The notes below the pieces were generated by a model, which worked only from the letters and a program-made list of their open reading frames with translations, was not told the origin of the DNA and ran no database searches. Positions 1 to 8,385 of a DNA stretch of 44,472 nucleotides are shown piece after piece (positions within the stretch are counted from its first letter, which is position 1; each line of letters starts with the position of its first letter). The DNA comes from Anaerolineae bacterium. Its GTDB lineage: Bacteria; Chloroflexota; Anaerolineae; Aggregatilineales; Phototrophicaceae. Both the position numbers and the translations under genes were made by a program. The stretch lies in assembly GCA_016789005.1 (NCBI GenBank), contig JAEURA010000204.1:1-44472 (forward strand), given 5' to 3'.

Positions 1-2
1 GC

Positions 3-1004
3 GGCGCCAGCCCCAAATGGGGGCGGGTGTTCATTCCAGGAAGCGCGGCAGAATATGCCTACCTGACAGACTTCAATGGCGCGAACTTCCAGATCATTGC
101 GCCGAGTGTTCCAACGGGGACGCGCGGCATTGGCGTCAAGGTTGAATGCCCGGAGTGTGGTCTGCTCGTCCACAGTGTGGTGACCGAAGGGGCGTGGACG
201 GTGACCGACCTCCGCGATATCTTCGCCGGCGTCGCGAACACCGCTGAAGCGCTGCGCCTGCAGTTCGGCGGTGAACTGCCCCACAATGCATTCCGCCTCA
301 TCTTCAGACTGCCCGAAGTCGCCCCGGCGCTCGTGTTCGAGAAGTCTTCAGCAAGCGACACCTACTGCCGCACCGTCTATCCTCGGATCACCTGCTACGC
401 CGGCAATGACCTGTCCGAATACACGGTCGTGCATGAACTCGGACATGCCTTCACGTATCACACCGGCGAGTCAGTAACGGGATCCACGTTCTACGGAATG
501 ATCAGAAATCCGCCGACCGGCGGCGCCATACTGGATTTGAGCGGTGGTATTGTGTTGGGCGTAATACCGGATCGGGAAAATCCAACCACCAAAGAGAGAG
601 GATCCGACTGGACGCGGGGGCAGAGGGGTTGGGGCAGCGCAGCAAGGAGCCTCGATTTCATTCCCGCTGATCAACCATGTGATTTCCAGCAGAACGCCTA
701 CAGTCCGTACGACTTCGAAATCGCACGACTGCCTGCCCCTACACAGGAATTCCTTGCCCGCACCGAAACGAATGAGACTGCGGCGGACATGTTCCTCAAT
801 TGGGTCTACTCGCGCATCACCACTGGGGAAATGTACGGGTTCAAGAACCGCAACTACCGCGACCTCGTCGGGGACTGTGTGTCTGCTGCACCCGGTGATA
901 CGACTGACCCGGGAGTCGCGCGGTTCTCAATCCTGACCGACAACATCATGCCAACCCTGGCAACCTGGTTTCCAACGGTTACGCCGACCCCATTTGCCGG
1001 CTGA
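3..1004 (+). CDS. Secreted-type zinc metallopeptidase (HExxH), 5' partial
   Basis: The frame is open to the left edge, so the true start probably lies outside; the first in-frame start inside is GTG at 27. Numbered from that GTG, residues 136-140 are HELGH, the zincin zinc-binding and catalytic motif. About 110 residues later NETAADMF (249-256) offers E250 as a third zinc ligand, as in E-x-x-A-D gluzincin-like helices. Several cysteines and a Pro/Thr-rich C-terminal tail suggest an extracytoplasmic protein. Base composition is lower in GC than the housekeeping genes further right. It lies 19 nt upstream of another secreted-protein gene on the same strand, possibly one transcript. The peptidase family is not recognised and no substrate can be stated. 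A metallopeptidase fold is likely; proteolytic activity is an inference. Confidence 0.7.
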   Translation, partial: GASPKWGRVFIPGSAAEYAYLTDFNGANFQIIAPSVPTGTRGIGVKVECPECGLLVHSVVTEGAWTVTDLRDIFAGVANTAEALRLQFGGELPHNAFRLIFRLPEVAPALVFEKSSASDTYCRTVYPRITCYAGNDLSEYTVVHELGHAFTYHTGESVTGSTFYGMIRNPPTGGAILDLSGGIVLGVIPDRENPTTKERGSDWTRGQRGWGSAARSLDFIPADQPCDFQQNAYSPYDFEIARLPAPTQEFLARTETNETAADMFLNWVYSRITTGEMYGFKNRNYRDLVGDCVSAAPGDTTDPGVARFSILTDNIMPTLATWFPTVTPTPFAG

Positions 1005-1023
1005 AGTGCCGCAGAGGTGAATC

Positions 1024-3018
1024 ATGAAACTTCCCAAGACCCTTCGTATTCAGTGGGTCCTCCTGGTCTCCGCCGCGATGCTCTTTGCAGTCTCCACGCT
1101 TTGCCTGTCAGGCACTGCGGCGCAGGTTCCGGATGGTATCATCGACATTGTCAGGAGTCCGGATGGTGAACGATTGGCAGTTGCGGGCACAAATGGTCTC
1201 CTGAAGATCATTGACGCAGTGTCAGGAACGGTGCAGGTCGCGTTTGCTGGACTAACCGGTACGATCGGATCCGTTGCATGGAGTCCTGATGGTGCGCGAA
1301 TCGCAACGGCATATGTGAACTACACTGGCGACGACTCAATACAAATCTGGAACGTAACAACCGGAACGATAGTACTTTCCACCCAGTTACAAGATCCGAC
1401 AGAAGTTGCGTGGAGTCCGACGGGTTTATACCTTGCAGCAGCCAGTCTGCGCGACACATGGTCATCTCTCTATCTCTACAGTGCTGCTAGTCTTTCTCAG
1501 CAATGTCAACTAGAAGCACCGCGAAACATCCTTGATCTTGAATGGCATCCAATGACTGATGTACTTGCTGTCGCTGGAGGTAATGGGGTCAATATCATTG
1601 ATCCACAGTTGGGTTGTGCTTGGTCTCCAGGACTAGGTATAGAAGTTCCATCTGTATCCGTTGCATTCGCTCCAGATGGTGTCAGGATCGCGGCCGGAAG
1701 CACTGATGGACAGGTGCGCGTGTATGGTTACCCTGGGTTTCAGAGTCTTGCTGCATTCCAGCAATTCGTGGGGTTCGTGGACGCACTCGCATGGGGACCT
1801 GGTGGAGATACCATCGCAAGCGTCGGTAAGGGACCCGACAAAACTGTTAACCTAACCGATCTGAATTCTGGACTTGTCATTAACTCCTTTCTCTTCTCTC
1901 AAGATATAGGAGTTGGGACAAACGAAATCGCCTTCAGCGCCGACGGCACACGGCTGTACTACGGGGACGGCACGGTGGTACACAATGTGCCATCGGTGGC
2001 GACGCCGACGCCCACCCCATCCCCCACACACACGCCCACCCCCACGCCGCAGCCAACCGTGACGCTCAACCTCACCGTCTCGCTCGGCGCTCGCCCGGCG
2101 CAGGGGCAAATCTTCCGAGTCCTCCTCAGCCAGGCGGGGATCGTGCGGCAGGATACGCTCGCCGCCGCCGGTCCAGGCGGCGTGCTGAGCATCAGCGGCA
2201 TCCTGCCGGGGCAGTACGACCTCTGGGTGAAGCATCCGCAGTCGCTCGCCGGCGCTCAAGCGCTGGTAACCCTTTCAGCGCCGACCACCGATGTCACGCT
2301 CAGCGCGCTCCTGCTGGGCGACGCGAACGACACTAACGTCGTCAACATCGCCGATTTCTCCATCCTGGCGGCGGCGTTCGGCACGTCCAGCGATCAGCCG
2401 GGCTACGACGCCCGCGCCGATTTCACCGGCGACAGCAGCGTCAACATCAGCGACTTCTCCATCCTGGCGGCGAATTTCGGGCTGAATGGTGTGCCCCCGC
2501 CTGCCGGTGGGACCGGTGCGCCAGAGATGCGGGTGATGGAGACGATCCCGCCCGAACTGGCATCGGCGCGGCTGCGCTTCCTCACCAACAACGGCAGCGT
2601 CTCGACGCGCGTCGGCGCGGCATTCAGCGTCACGCTGGCGGCAGGCAATTCGACGGTCGGGCAGGGCAGCGTGATCAGCCTGCTGGACGGGGCAGAGGTG
2701 CATCTGACCTTCGACCCGACCCTACTTCAGGTGGATGAGGCGCTGGCGGGGCTGACGCCGGGCACGACGCTCCCGACGGTGCTGAAGAACGTCTATGACA
2801 ACAGCGCCGGGACCGTCGACTTCGCGGCGGGGACGCTGAACGCAGCGGCGCAGGGGCAGTTCACGCTGGTGACGATCCGCTTCCGAGCGCTCGCCTCGAC
2901 GGGGAGCGGGGTGACGCTGGTGCAGGCATCGAGCGCGCCCTACTACGAGAGTCTGCTGACGCTCGACGGCGCGGCGATCACCCCGACCCTGACCCCGCTG
3001 AGCGTGAAGATCAGATAG
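1024..3018 (+). CDS. Secreted WD40-like beta-propeller protein with dockerin and cohesin-like domains
   Basis: ATG start after a short GAGGTGAATC leader. Residues 1-33 form a Sec signal peptide. About 35-323 carry WD40/TolB-like propeller blades with repeated W/A-SPDG-x-R-I/L-A motifs. Residues 325-343 are a Thr-Pro linker, 344-428 a beta-sandwich of CNA-B or carboxypeptidase-regulatory style (ILPGQYDLWVKHP). Residues 431-488 are a type I dockerin with two Ca-binding F-hand repeats (GDANDTNVVNIADFSILAA and DFTGDSSVNISDFSILAA). About 500-664 look like a cohesin fold (LTFDPTLLQV, VTIRFRALA). Dockerin and cohesin normally bind each other in cellulosomes, so a chain carrying both could self-associate or capture partners; that role is inferred. 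Composition changes inside the gene: 32 of 60 bases are G+C at 1141-1200 but 42 of 60 at 2581-2640. Confidence 0.8.
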   Translation: MKLPKTLRIQWVLLVSAAMLFAVSTLCLSGTAAQVPDGIIDIVRSPDGERLAVAGTNGLLKIIDAVSGTVQVAFAGLTGTIGSVAWSPDGARIATAYVNYTGDDSIQIWNVTTGTIVLSTQLQDPTEVAWSPTGLYLAAASLRDTWSSLYLYSAASLSQQCQLEAPRNILDLEWHPMTDVLAVAGGNGVNIIDPQLGCAWSPGLGIEVPSVSVAFAPDGVRIAAGSTDGQVRVYGYPGFQSLAAFQQFVGFVDALAWGPGGDTIASVGKGPDKTVNLTDLNSGLVINSFLFSQDIGVGTNEIAFSADGTRLYYGDGTVVHNVPSVATPTPTPSPTHTPTPTPQPTVTLNLTVSLGARPAQGQIFRVLLSQAGIVRQDTLAAAGPGGVLSISGILPGQYDLWVKHPQSLAGAQALVTLSAPTTDVTLSALLLGDANDTNVVNIADFSILAAAFGTSSDQPGYDARADFTGDSSVNISDFSILAANFGLNGVPPPAGGTGAPEMRVMETIPPELASARLRFLTNNGSVSTRVGAAFSVTLAAGNSTVGQGSVISLLDGAEVHLTFDPTLLQVDEALAGLTPGTTLPTVLKNVYDNSAGTVDFAAGTLNAAAQGQFTLVTIRFRALASTGSGVTLVQASSAPYYESLLTLDGAAITPTLTPLSVKIR

Positions 3019-3031
3019 TGGGCTTGGCTTT

Positions 3032-3067
3032 CCCCTCTCCGCGCGGATAACCCCGCGCGGAGAGGGG
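3032..3067. terminator. Long GC-rich hairpin between convergent genes
   Basis: A perfect 15-bp inverted repeat (cccctctccgcgcgg at 3032-3046, complement at 3053-3067) with a 6-nt loop sits between the stop codons of two convergent genes. Neither strand has a good U-run after the stem, so it is a poor classical intrinsic terminator, but its position fits a bidirectional stop or an intergenic palindromic repeat. The cccctctc...gagagggg arms resemble a hairpin in the repeat at 24637-24774. Confidence 0.55.
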
Positions 3068-3081
3068 GTCGCTGTGTCCAA

Positions 3082-3444
3082 TCACCGACCACTGCGGCGC
3101 TGGCGGTCGCGCTCCGCTTTCTGCTGCGCCAGCAGGCGCTCTTTCTCCCGCGCCAGATCCGCTTCGCGGGCGGTCAGGGTCGGCTTAGGCGTGACGAGGG
3201 CGGCGATCAGCGCGAAGAGGACCAGCGCCAGCAGGGCGATCACCACCGTGACGATGATGCGCATGACCGTCGGATCAAGCTCACTGCCGGTGAAGCCGGG
3301 GATCAGCCCTTCGAACCATTTCAGAGCGTCGGGGGCGATCAGCCAGCCGACGACGCCGAAGACGACGGCGACGATCAAGCCGAAGACGGGCAGCAGCGCC
3401 CGCAGTCCGCCGCCCTGTCCCTGAGGTTTGCGCGATTGTGACAT
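3082..3444 (-). CDS. Small membrane protein with two TM segments
   Basis: Codes for 120 residues. The ATG at 3444 is preceded by AGGAG with 8-nt spacing, which fixes the start. Two hydrophobic helices at about residues 15-37 and 62-86 flank a loop with a conserved-looking WFEGLIPGFTG segment. The last 30 residues are highly charged and helical (AREADLAREKERLLAQQKAE), probably a cytoplasmic coiled-coil tail. I do not recognise the family. It lies 39 nt downstream of the ABC permease gene on the same strand, so it may be the last gene of that unit. Confidence 0.7.
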   Translation of the reverse strand: MSQSRKPQGQGGGLRALLPVFGLIVAVVFGVVGWLIAPDALKWFEGLIPGFTGSELDPTVMRIIVTVVIALLALVLFALIAALVTPKPTLTAREADLAREKERLLAQQKAERDRQRRSGR

Positions 3445-3483
3445 GATGTGATCTCCTATGATCTATCCCGCAGTCCGACCAGT

Positions 3484-6135
3484 TTACTCATAGCGCAGCA
3501 CATCGACCACCCGCTCGCGCACCGCCACCTGGGCGCTGAGCAGCGTGGCGATCACGGCGATCACCACCGCCGCCGTCACCAGCAGGATCGCCGTCGGCAC
3601 GGCTTCGCGCGGGATGGGGATGGCGTCGCCCACGCCCATCAGCGTCATCAGCGCCACGCCCAGGGCGCTCACCCCGATGCCGATCAGCCCGCCCAGCAGA
3701 CCGACGATGGTGTTTTCCAGCAGCATCACCCCCAGCACCCGCCGCGTCCCCGCGCCGATCGCCTTCAGGATGCCGATCTGGCGGCGGCGTTCCAGCGTCG
3801 CCAGCGAGACGGTGTTCGCCATCGCCACCGCCGCTGCCAGCAGCGACAGCAAGCCGACGATGGTCGGGATGGCGCTGAACTGGGCGATCAGCCGGCTGAG
3901 CAGCCCGTCGATGAACGACAGATCGAGCGTGAGCACGAACGGCAGTTCTGAAAACGCCAGCAGCGCCTCGTTGAGATGTTCCGGCTCGACCTGGTAGATG
4001 AACAGGTCGGGCAGCCCTGAACTGGGCGCGACTCCCGGCGGGATGTAGACCTGCCCGAAGCCAAACCCCGACGATTCGACGATGCCGACGACCTCGAAGG
4101 TCTGGCGCTGACCGCCCGTGCCGCCCGACCCATAGCGAATCTCGACCTGCGCCCCGACCGGGACCGTGCTGAGCGTGTCCATGCCGGCGATGGGGCTGGC
4201 GGCGATCACCATCACCGGCTGACCGCGATCCGCCTGGGTCAGGTCGCGCCCGGCGATCAGCCGTCCGCTGCTCAGGTCGGGGTTGGTGCTCTCCCGCGAT
4301 TGCAGGACGACCCGGCGCATGGCGCTGCGGGCGCGGGCGGGCACTTCGTCGGAAAACGGGAAGCTCACTTCGTAGGGTTCGCCGTTCACCGTCTCGATGG
4401 TCGCGCTGAAGCTGGAATACTTGGTGCTGTATTCCACGCCTTCAATCGTTGCGACGCGGGCGTCCAGCATGCTTTCCGCCAGCGCCGGGGCGAGCAGGCT
4501 GATGCCGGGGATGACCAGCACGTTGCCGCCGAAGTTCTGGGTGAGCTGGAAGTTGAGGATTTCGCGCGTGCCCACGCCGACGAAGGTGATGCTGCTGAGG
4601 GCGAACATGCCGGCGGCGAGCGCCAGCAGGGTGGTCGCCGTGCGCACCCGGCGGGCGCGCATGTTGCGCAGCGCCAGCTGCAAGTCGACCACGCCGAACG
4701 ACGGGAATCTGCCGACCAGCCAGACCACCAGCCACATGATGCCGGTCAGGATGCCCAGGATCACCAGGGTGATCGCCACGCCGATGATGCCGATGGGGAT
4801 CGAACCGAGGATCTGTCCGGCAGCGCCGCCGATGACGAAGACGATCAGCAGCAGGGCGATCAGGCTTTGCAGCGCGCCTACCGCCGGGATGTGCGTCTCG
4901 TCGGGGCGCAGGATGATCGCCGGGCGGATGCGGTTGGCGGTCAGCACCGGCAGGATGCCGAAGACCAGCGTGACGACGATGCCCAGCGCCGCACCGAGCA
5001 GGATCGCCTCGGGGTAGACGCGCCAGACGAGCCGCTGCTGCAAGAAGAGTTCGCCGTACTGGTTGACGAAGACGCTGAGCAGCACCCCGGCGACCGCGCC
5101 GACCGCGCTGCCGATCAGCCCCAGGAGCAGCGACTCGGTCATGAAGACGGCGATGATCTGCCGCCCGGTCAGCCCGAAGGTCTTGAGCGCGGCGATCTCG
5201 TTGGTCCGCCGCGCCACCACCGCCAGCATGGTGTTGATGATGCCCACCCCGCCGATCAGCAGCGCGCCCAAGCCCATGACGACGATGAACCGCCCCAGCG
5301 TATCGGAGACGGTCTTGTAGGTTTCCAGCAGTTCGGGCAGGGTGGTCGTGAAGCCCGCCACCCCGGCGCGCCGCAGCTGCGCTTCCGCGTCTTCAGGGGC
5401 GATGGTCGCCGGCAGCCCGAAGGTGATCACGTTGGGGTCGGTCGGCATCTGCACCGTCTCCGCCTGAGCGCGGTGCATGTAGACGAAGCCGAAGAAGGAG
5501 GCAATCGGGTTGGTGATCGACGCTTCCAGCTCCGCCGGGACGATGCCCGTGACGGTGAAGATCTCCGTCGTATTGCTGACGCGCACCGTATCGCCGACCT
5601 GCAAGCCCTGCCCTTCGGCGAGGTTGCTGCTGATGACGATCTCGCGCCCGCCGGGCAGCAGATCGCGCAGCGGGACGCCTGCCGGGTCGGAGGCGAAGAC
5701 CTCGCCCGCCGGCGAGAAAGTCGTCGGGTCCACCAGGATGGTATTGATGAACTGCGGACGCCCCACCGTCGTCCCTTCGACCGCCGTTACCTGCAGGTTG
5801 CCGGTGCGATAGTAGAAGGTCACCTGCGCGCCGTTTTCGTCCGCCCACCTCTGCGCCGATTCGACGACGCGGGGGAAAAAGACATCATCTTCAGTATCCG
5901 ACCCGCCGGGGAAGATCGTGCCGCCCGAACCGTCGGTGGCGATGGTGATGTCGCCGTGCAGCGAATAGCGGGCGTTGTCGATCAGCGTGTCGCCAATCGC
6001 CAATCCCAAGCCGCGCAGCGAGACGACGGTGGCGACCCCGGCGGCGATGCAGAAGATGGCGAAGATCGTCCAGCGGGCGCTGCGGCGCATGTTGCGGACC
6101 GCGTAACCCAGGTAGAAGTTCCAGCGTGCGAACAT
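3484..6135 (-). CDS. ABC transporter permease with two FtsX/MacB-type units
   Basis: Codes for 883 residues. The layout is that of duplicated FtsX permeases: an N-terminal TM helix (about 20-42), a large extracytoplasmic MacB_PCD-like domain (to about 270), three TM helices with GLGALLIGGVGIINTML and the FtsX signature region ALKTFGLTGRQI, a second TM start after LALRNMRARR, a second periplasmic domain, and a final three-helix FtsX block (ANTVSLATLERRRQIGILKAIG). Such permeases move lipoproteins or amphiphiles, or act in mechanotransmission. They need a separate cytoplasmic ATPase; none is encoded in this window. It is downstream of a two-component system on the same strand, as often seen for stress-responsive FtsX-type transporters. 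The substrate is unknown. Confidence 0.9.
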   Translation of the reverse strand: MFARWNFYLGYAVRNMRRSARWTIFAIFCIAAGVATVVSLRGLGLAIGDTLIDNARYSLHGDITIATDGSGGTIFPGGSDTEDDVFFPRVVESAQRWADENGAQVTFYYRTGNLQVTAVEGTTVGRPQFINTILVDPTTFSPAGEVFASDPAGVPLRDLLPGGREIVISSNLAEGQGLQVGDTVRVSNTTEIFTVTGIVPAELEASITNPIASFFGFVYMHRAQAETVQMPTDPNVITFGLPATIAPEDAEAQLRRAGVAGFTTTLPELLETYKTVSDTLGRFIVVMGLGALLIGGVGIINTMLAVVARRTNEIAALKTFGLTGRQIIAVFMTESLLLGLIGSAVGAVAGVLLSVFVNQYGELFLQQRLVWRVYPEAILLGAALGIVVTLVFGILPVLTANRIRPAIILRPDETHIPAVGALQSLIALLLIVFVIGGAAGQILGSIPIGIIGVAITLVILGILTGIMWLVVWLVGRFPSFGVVDLQLALRNMRARRVRTATTLLALAAGMFALSSITFVGVGTREILNFQLTQNFGGNVLVIPGISLLAPALAESMLDARVATIEGVEYSTKYSSFSATIETVNGEPYEVSFPFSDEVPARARSAMRRVVLQSRESTNPDLSSGRLIAGRDLTQADRGQPVMVIAASPIAGMDTLSTVPVGAQVEIRYGSGGTGGQRQTFEVVGIVESSGFGFGQVYIPPGVAPSSGLPDLFIYQVEPEHLNEALLAFSELPFVLTLDLSFIDGLLSRLIAQFSAIPTIVGLLSLLAAAVAMANTVSLATLERRRQIGILKAIGAGTRRVLGVMLLENTIVGLLGGLIGIGVSALGVALMTLMGVGDAIPIPREAVPTAILLVTAAVVIAVIATLLSAQVAVRERVVDVLRYE

Positions 6136-6240
6136 GACATCATCCTGAATGTGATGACCCTCTGCGGGATTATACGCACAGAACCCGCGCCGCGTCGCAG
6201 TCGGATTTTGTCGGGACGGATTTTCGGCGGGCGCGAGGGA

Positions 6241-7632
6241 CTATGCTGTCGGCAGGGTGAGGCTGAAAGTCACCCGATGACCGCCGCTCTCGACGGTCAT
6301 CGTCCCGCCGTGCAGGGCGACGATCTCGCGGCTGATCGCCAGTCCCAGTCCGCTGCCGCCGCTGTCGCGTTCGCGCGCGGCTTCGGCGCGCCAGAATGGC
6401 TGAAAGACGCGCGCCTCCTCCTCGGCGCTCAACTGGCTGCCGCTGTTGTTCACGCTGATGCGCACGCCGGACGGAACAGGGTTTAAGCTGACTTCAATAT
6501 CCCCGCCGGCTGGGGTGTGGCGCAGCGCATTGGCGAGCAGGTTGGAAAGCACCTGCTGGATGCGCGTCCGATCTGCCGATATGACGGGGAGGTCGGGCGC
6601 GATCTGCCGTATCAGGCGGATTTCGGCGTCCAGCGCCAGCGGCTCGAAGGCGTCGAGCATCCCTGCGATCATCGCCGCCGGGTCCAGCGCCGCCCGCTCC
6701 AGCGGCAGACGCTTCGCCTCCGCCAGAGTCAGCACGCGCAGATCTTCGACCAGGTGGGCGAGGTGGATGGCTTGCCCGTGCGCGACGGCGACGTGCGCGC
6801 TGTCCAGCGGATACACGCCGTCCAGCATCGCTTCCAGATGCCCACGCAGGACGCTCACCGGAGTGCGCAGCTCGTGGGCGATGTCCGCCGCCATGCGCTG
6901 GCGCAGCGCTTCCGCCTCTGCCAGCGCTTTCGACATCGCGTTGAACTCCTCCGCCAGCGCGTCGATCTCGACCGTGCCGCGCAGCTGCACCTGACGCCCC
7001 AGACCACCGACTGAAAGATCGCGGACGGCTTTAGTCAGTTCGCGCAGCGGCTGCGCCAGCGTCCACGCCAGGATGACGCCGACAGCGACCGCCAACCCCG
7101 TTGCCCCCAGCCCGGCGGCGGTCAGCCAGCGGTTCGCTTCGTCCAGGAAGGCGACTTCCGCCGCGCCCAACGCCTGAATGCCCGGCGACTGGCGTGACAG
7201 CCAGCCGACCTGCTCGCTCTCTACCTGTATCGGGATCGCTGATGCCAGTGCCTCGGCGCTGAGCGTCGCACCGACCAGAGTCGAATCGGTCGCGGCGGCG
7301 ACTCTGCCGTCCAGGTCGGCGACGACCAGTGTCGCCCCACGCCCGCTTCCGGCAGATCCACCGGCTCCCGCCGCGCCCGCGCCGTTGCCAGAACCGCGCC
7401 CGCTCAGCAGGCTTTCCGCTCCCGCCCATGAGCCGCTGGCAGCGAAGTAGGCAGCCAACCGGGCGATCTGTTCCGGGTTGGTCTCGCCGCTGTCGCGGGC
7501 GGTCACGTACTGTCGGAAGCCTGCGTCGAGCGTCCGCTGGACGACCAGCACCATCGCCCCGACGCCGATCCAGGCGGAGAGCAGAAATGCCAGCGAAAGA
7601 CGCACCGAGAGGCGGTTCATGCGGATTTTCAA
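6241..7632 (-). CDS. HAMP-containing sensor histidine kinase
   Basis: Codes for 463 residues from a TTG at 7632, which has GAGGGG 9 nt upstream; an ATG at 7620 is an alternative giving 459. The order is: TM helix 1, an extracytoplasmic sensor of about 120 residues with a Gly/Ala-rich stretch, TM helix 2 (about 172-195), HAMP linker (PLRELTKAVRDLSVGG), dimerisation domain with the phospho-acceptor His in IAHELRTPVSVLRGH, and an HATPase_c domain with N-box NLLANALRHTP and G2 box GSGLGLAIS. The usual DxGxG of the G1 box reads NNSGS here. It starts 6 nt after the response regulator's stop codon, so the pair is co-translated and this kinase is surely its partner. The signal is unknown; neighbouring genes suggest a redox or envelope cue. 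Confidence 0.93.
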   Translation of the reverse strand: MKIRMNRLSVRLSLAFLLSAWIGVGAMVLVVQRTLDAGFRQYVTARDSGETNPEQIARLAAYFAASGSWAGAESLLSGRGSGNGAGAAGAGGSAGSGRGATLVVADLDGRVAAATDSTLVGATLSAEALASAIPIQVESEQVGWLSRQSPGIQALGAAEVAFLDEANRWLTAAGLGATGLAVAVGVILAWTLAQPLRELTKAVRDLSVGGLGRQVQLRGTVEIDALAEEFNAMSKALAEAEALRQRMAADIAHELRTPVSVLRGHLEAMLDGVYPLDSAHVAVAHGQAIHLAHLVEDLRVLTLAEAKRLPLERAALDPAAMIAGMLDAFEPLALDAEIRLIRQIAPDLPVISADRTRIQQVLSNLLANALRHTPAGGDIEVSLNPVPSGVRISVNNSGSQLSAEEEARVFQPFWRAEAARERDSGGSGLGLAISREIVALHGGTMTVESGGHRVTFSLTLPTA

Positions 7633-7638
7633 CGCGCT

Positions 7639-8328
7639 TCACCCCTCTTCCCGCATCCGGTAGCCGACGCCGAAGACCGTTTCAATATATTCCGGCGCGC
7701 GGGGGTCTTCTTCAACTTTGGCGCGCAGGTTCTTGACATGAACGTCGATAGCCCGCTCGAAGGCGGCGAAACTCTGTCCCTGCAGGCGGTCGAGCAGCTC
7801 GGTGCGGGTGAAGACTCGCCCCGGACGGGCGATCAGCGTCGCCAGCAGCTCGAATTCGGTCGGCGTCAGGTCAATGCGCGTCCCCGCGCGGGTGACGGTG
7901 TGAGTCTCGCTGTTGACCTCCAGGTCGCCTACTCGCCACACGGGCGCAGCAGCTCCCAGGTCGCCATAAGCCCGCCGCAGCAGCGCCCGCACGTGCGCGA
8001 CCAGCACGCGCGGGCTGAAGGGTTTGGTGATGTACTCGTCCGCGCCGATCTCCAGCCCGGTCACGTGGTCGATGTCGTCCACGCGCGCCGTCAGGAAGAG
8101 CAGCGGAGCCTGACTTTCCCGGCGGATCAGCCGCGCGGCTTCCCATCCGTCCATCTCTGGCATCATCACGTCGAGGATGACCAGCGCCGGGTTTTCGCGG
8201 CGGAAGGCGTGCACCGCCTCCCGCCCATTGCGCGCCGTCACCACCTGCAAGCCCGCCTCGACCAGATACGCTCGCACGGTCTCCAGGATGGCTCCTTCGT
8301 CGTCGGCGATCAGAATCTTGTGCGCCAT
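7639..8328 (-). CDS. OmpR/PhoB-family response regulator
   Basis: Codes for 229 residues; ATG at 8328 follows AAGGGG. The receiver domain (about 4-118) has the acidic pair D9/D10, phospho-acceptor D53 in VILDVMMPEMDG, T80 and K102 (ITKPF). The C-terminal winged helix (about 130-227) has the family signature LTPTEFELLATLIARPGRVFTRTELLD and the RAIDVHVKNLRAKVEEDP recognition region. Phosphorylation by the adjacent kinase should allow dimer binding to direct repeats with about 11-bp period. Two such repeat arrays lie upstream of the exported-protein genes starting at 12264 and 13106, making them natural candidate targets (inference). It lies 57 nt downstream of the cytochrome c gene. Confidence 0.95.
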   Translation of the reverse strand: MAHKILIADDEGAILETVRAYLVEAGLQVVTARNGREAVHAFRRENPALVILDVMMPEMDGWEAARLIRRESQAPLLFLTARVDDIDHVTGLEIGADEYITKPFSPRVLVAHVRALLRRAYGDLGAAAPVWRVGDLEVNSETHTVTRAGTRIDLTPTEFELLATLIARPGRVFTRTELLDRLQGQSFAAFERAIDVHVKNLRAKVEEDPRAPEYIETVFGVGYRMREEG

Positions 8329-8385
8329 GCCTCAACCCCTTCGTTCGGCGTCATTATAGCTGGGTGCGCGTGTACCGCCATGCCG

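Noticed and set aside
4300..6486. 728-codon open frame on the plus strand opposite the ABC permease and the histidine kinase end
   Set aside because: Its translation is a His/Arg/Gln/Asp-rich shadow of the permease, without domains, and the minus-strand product is a clear FtsX-type membrane protein.
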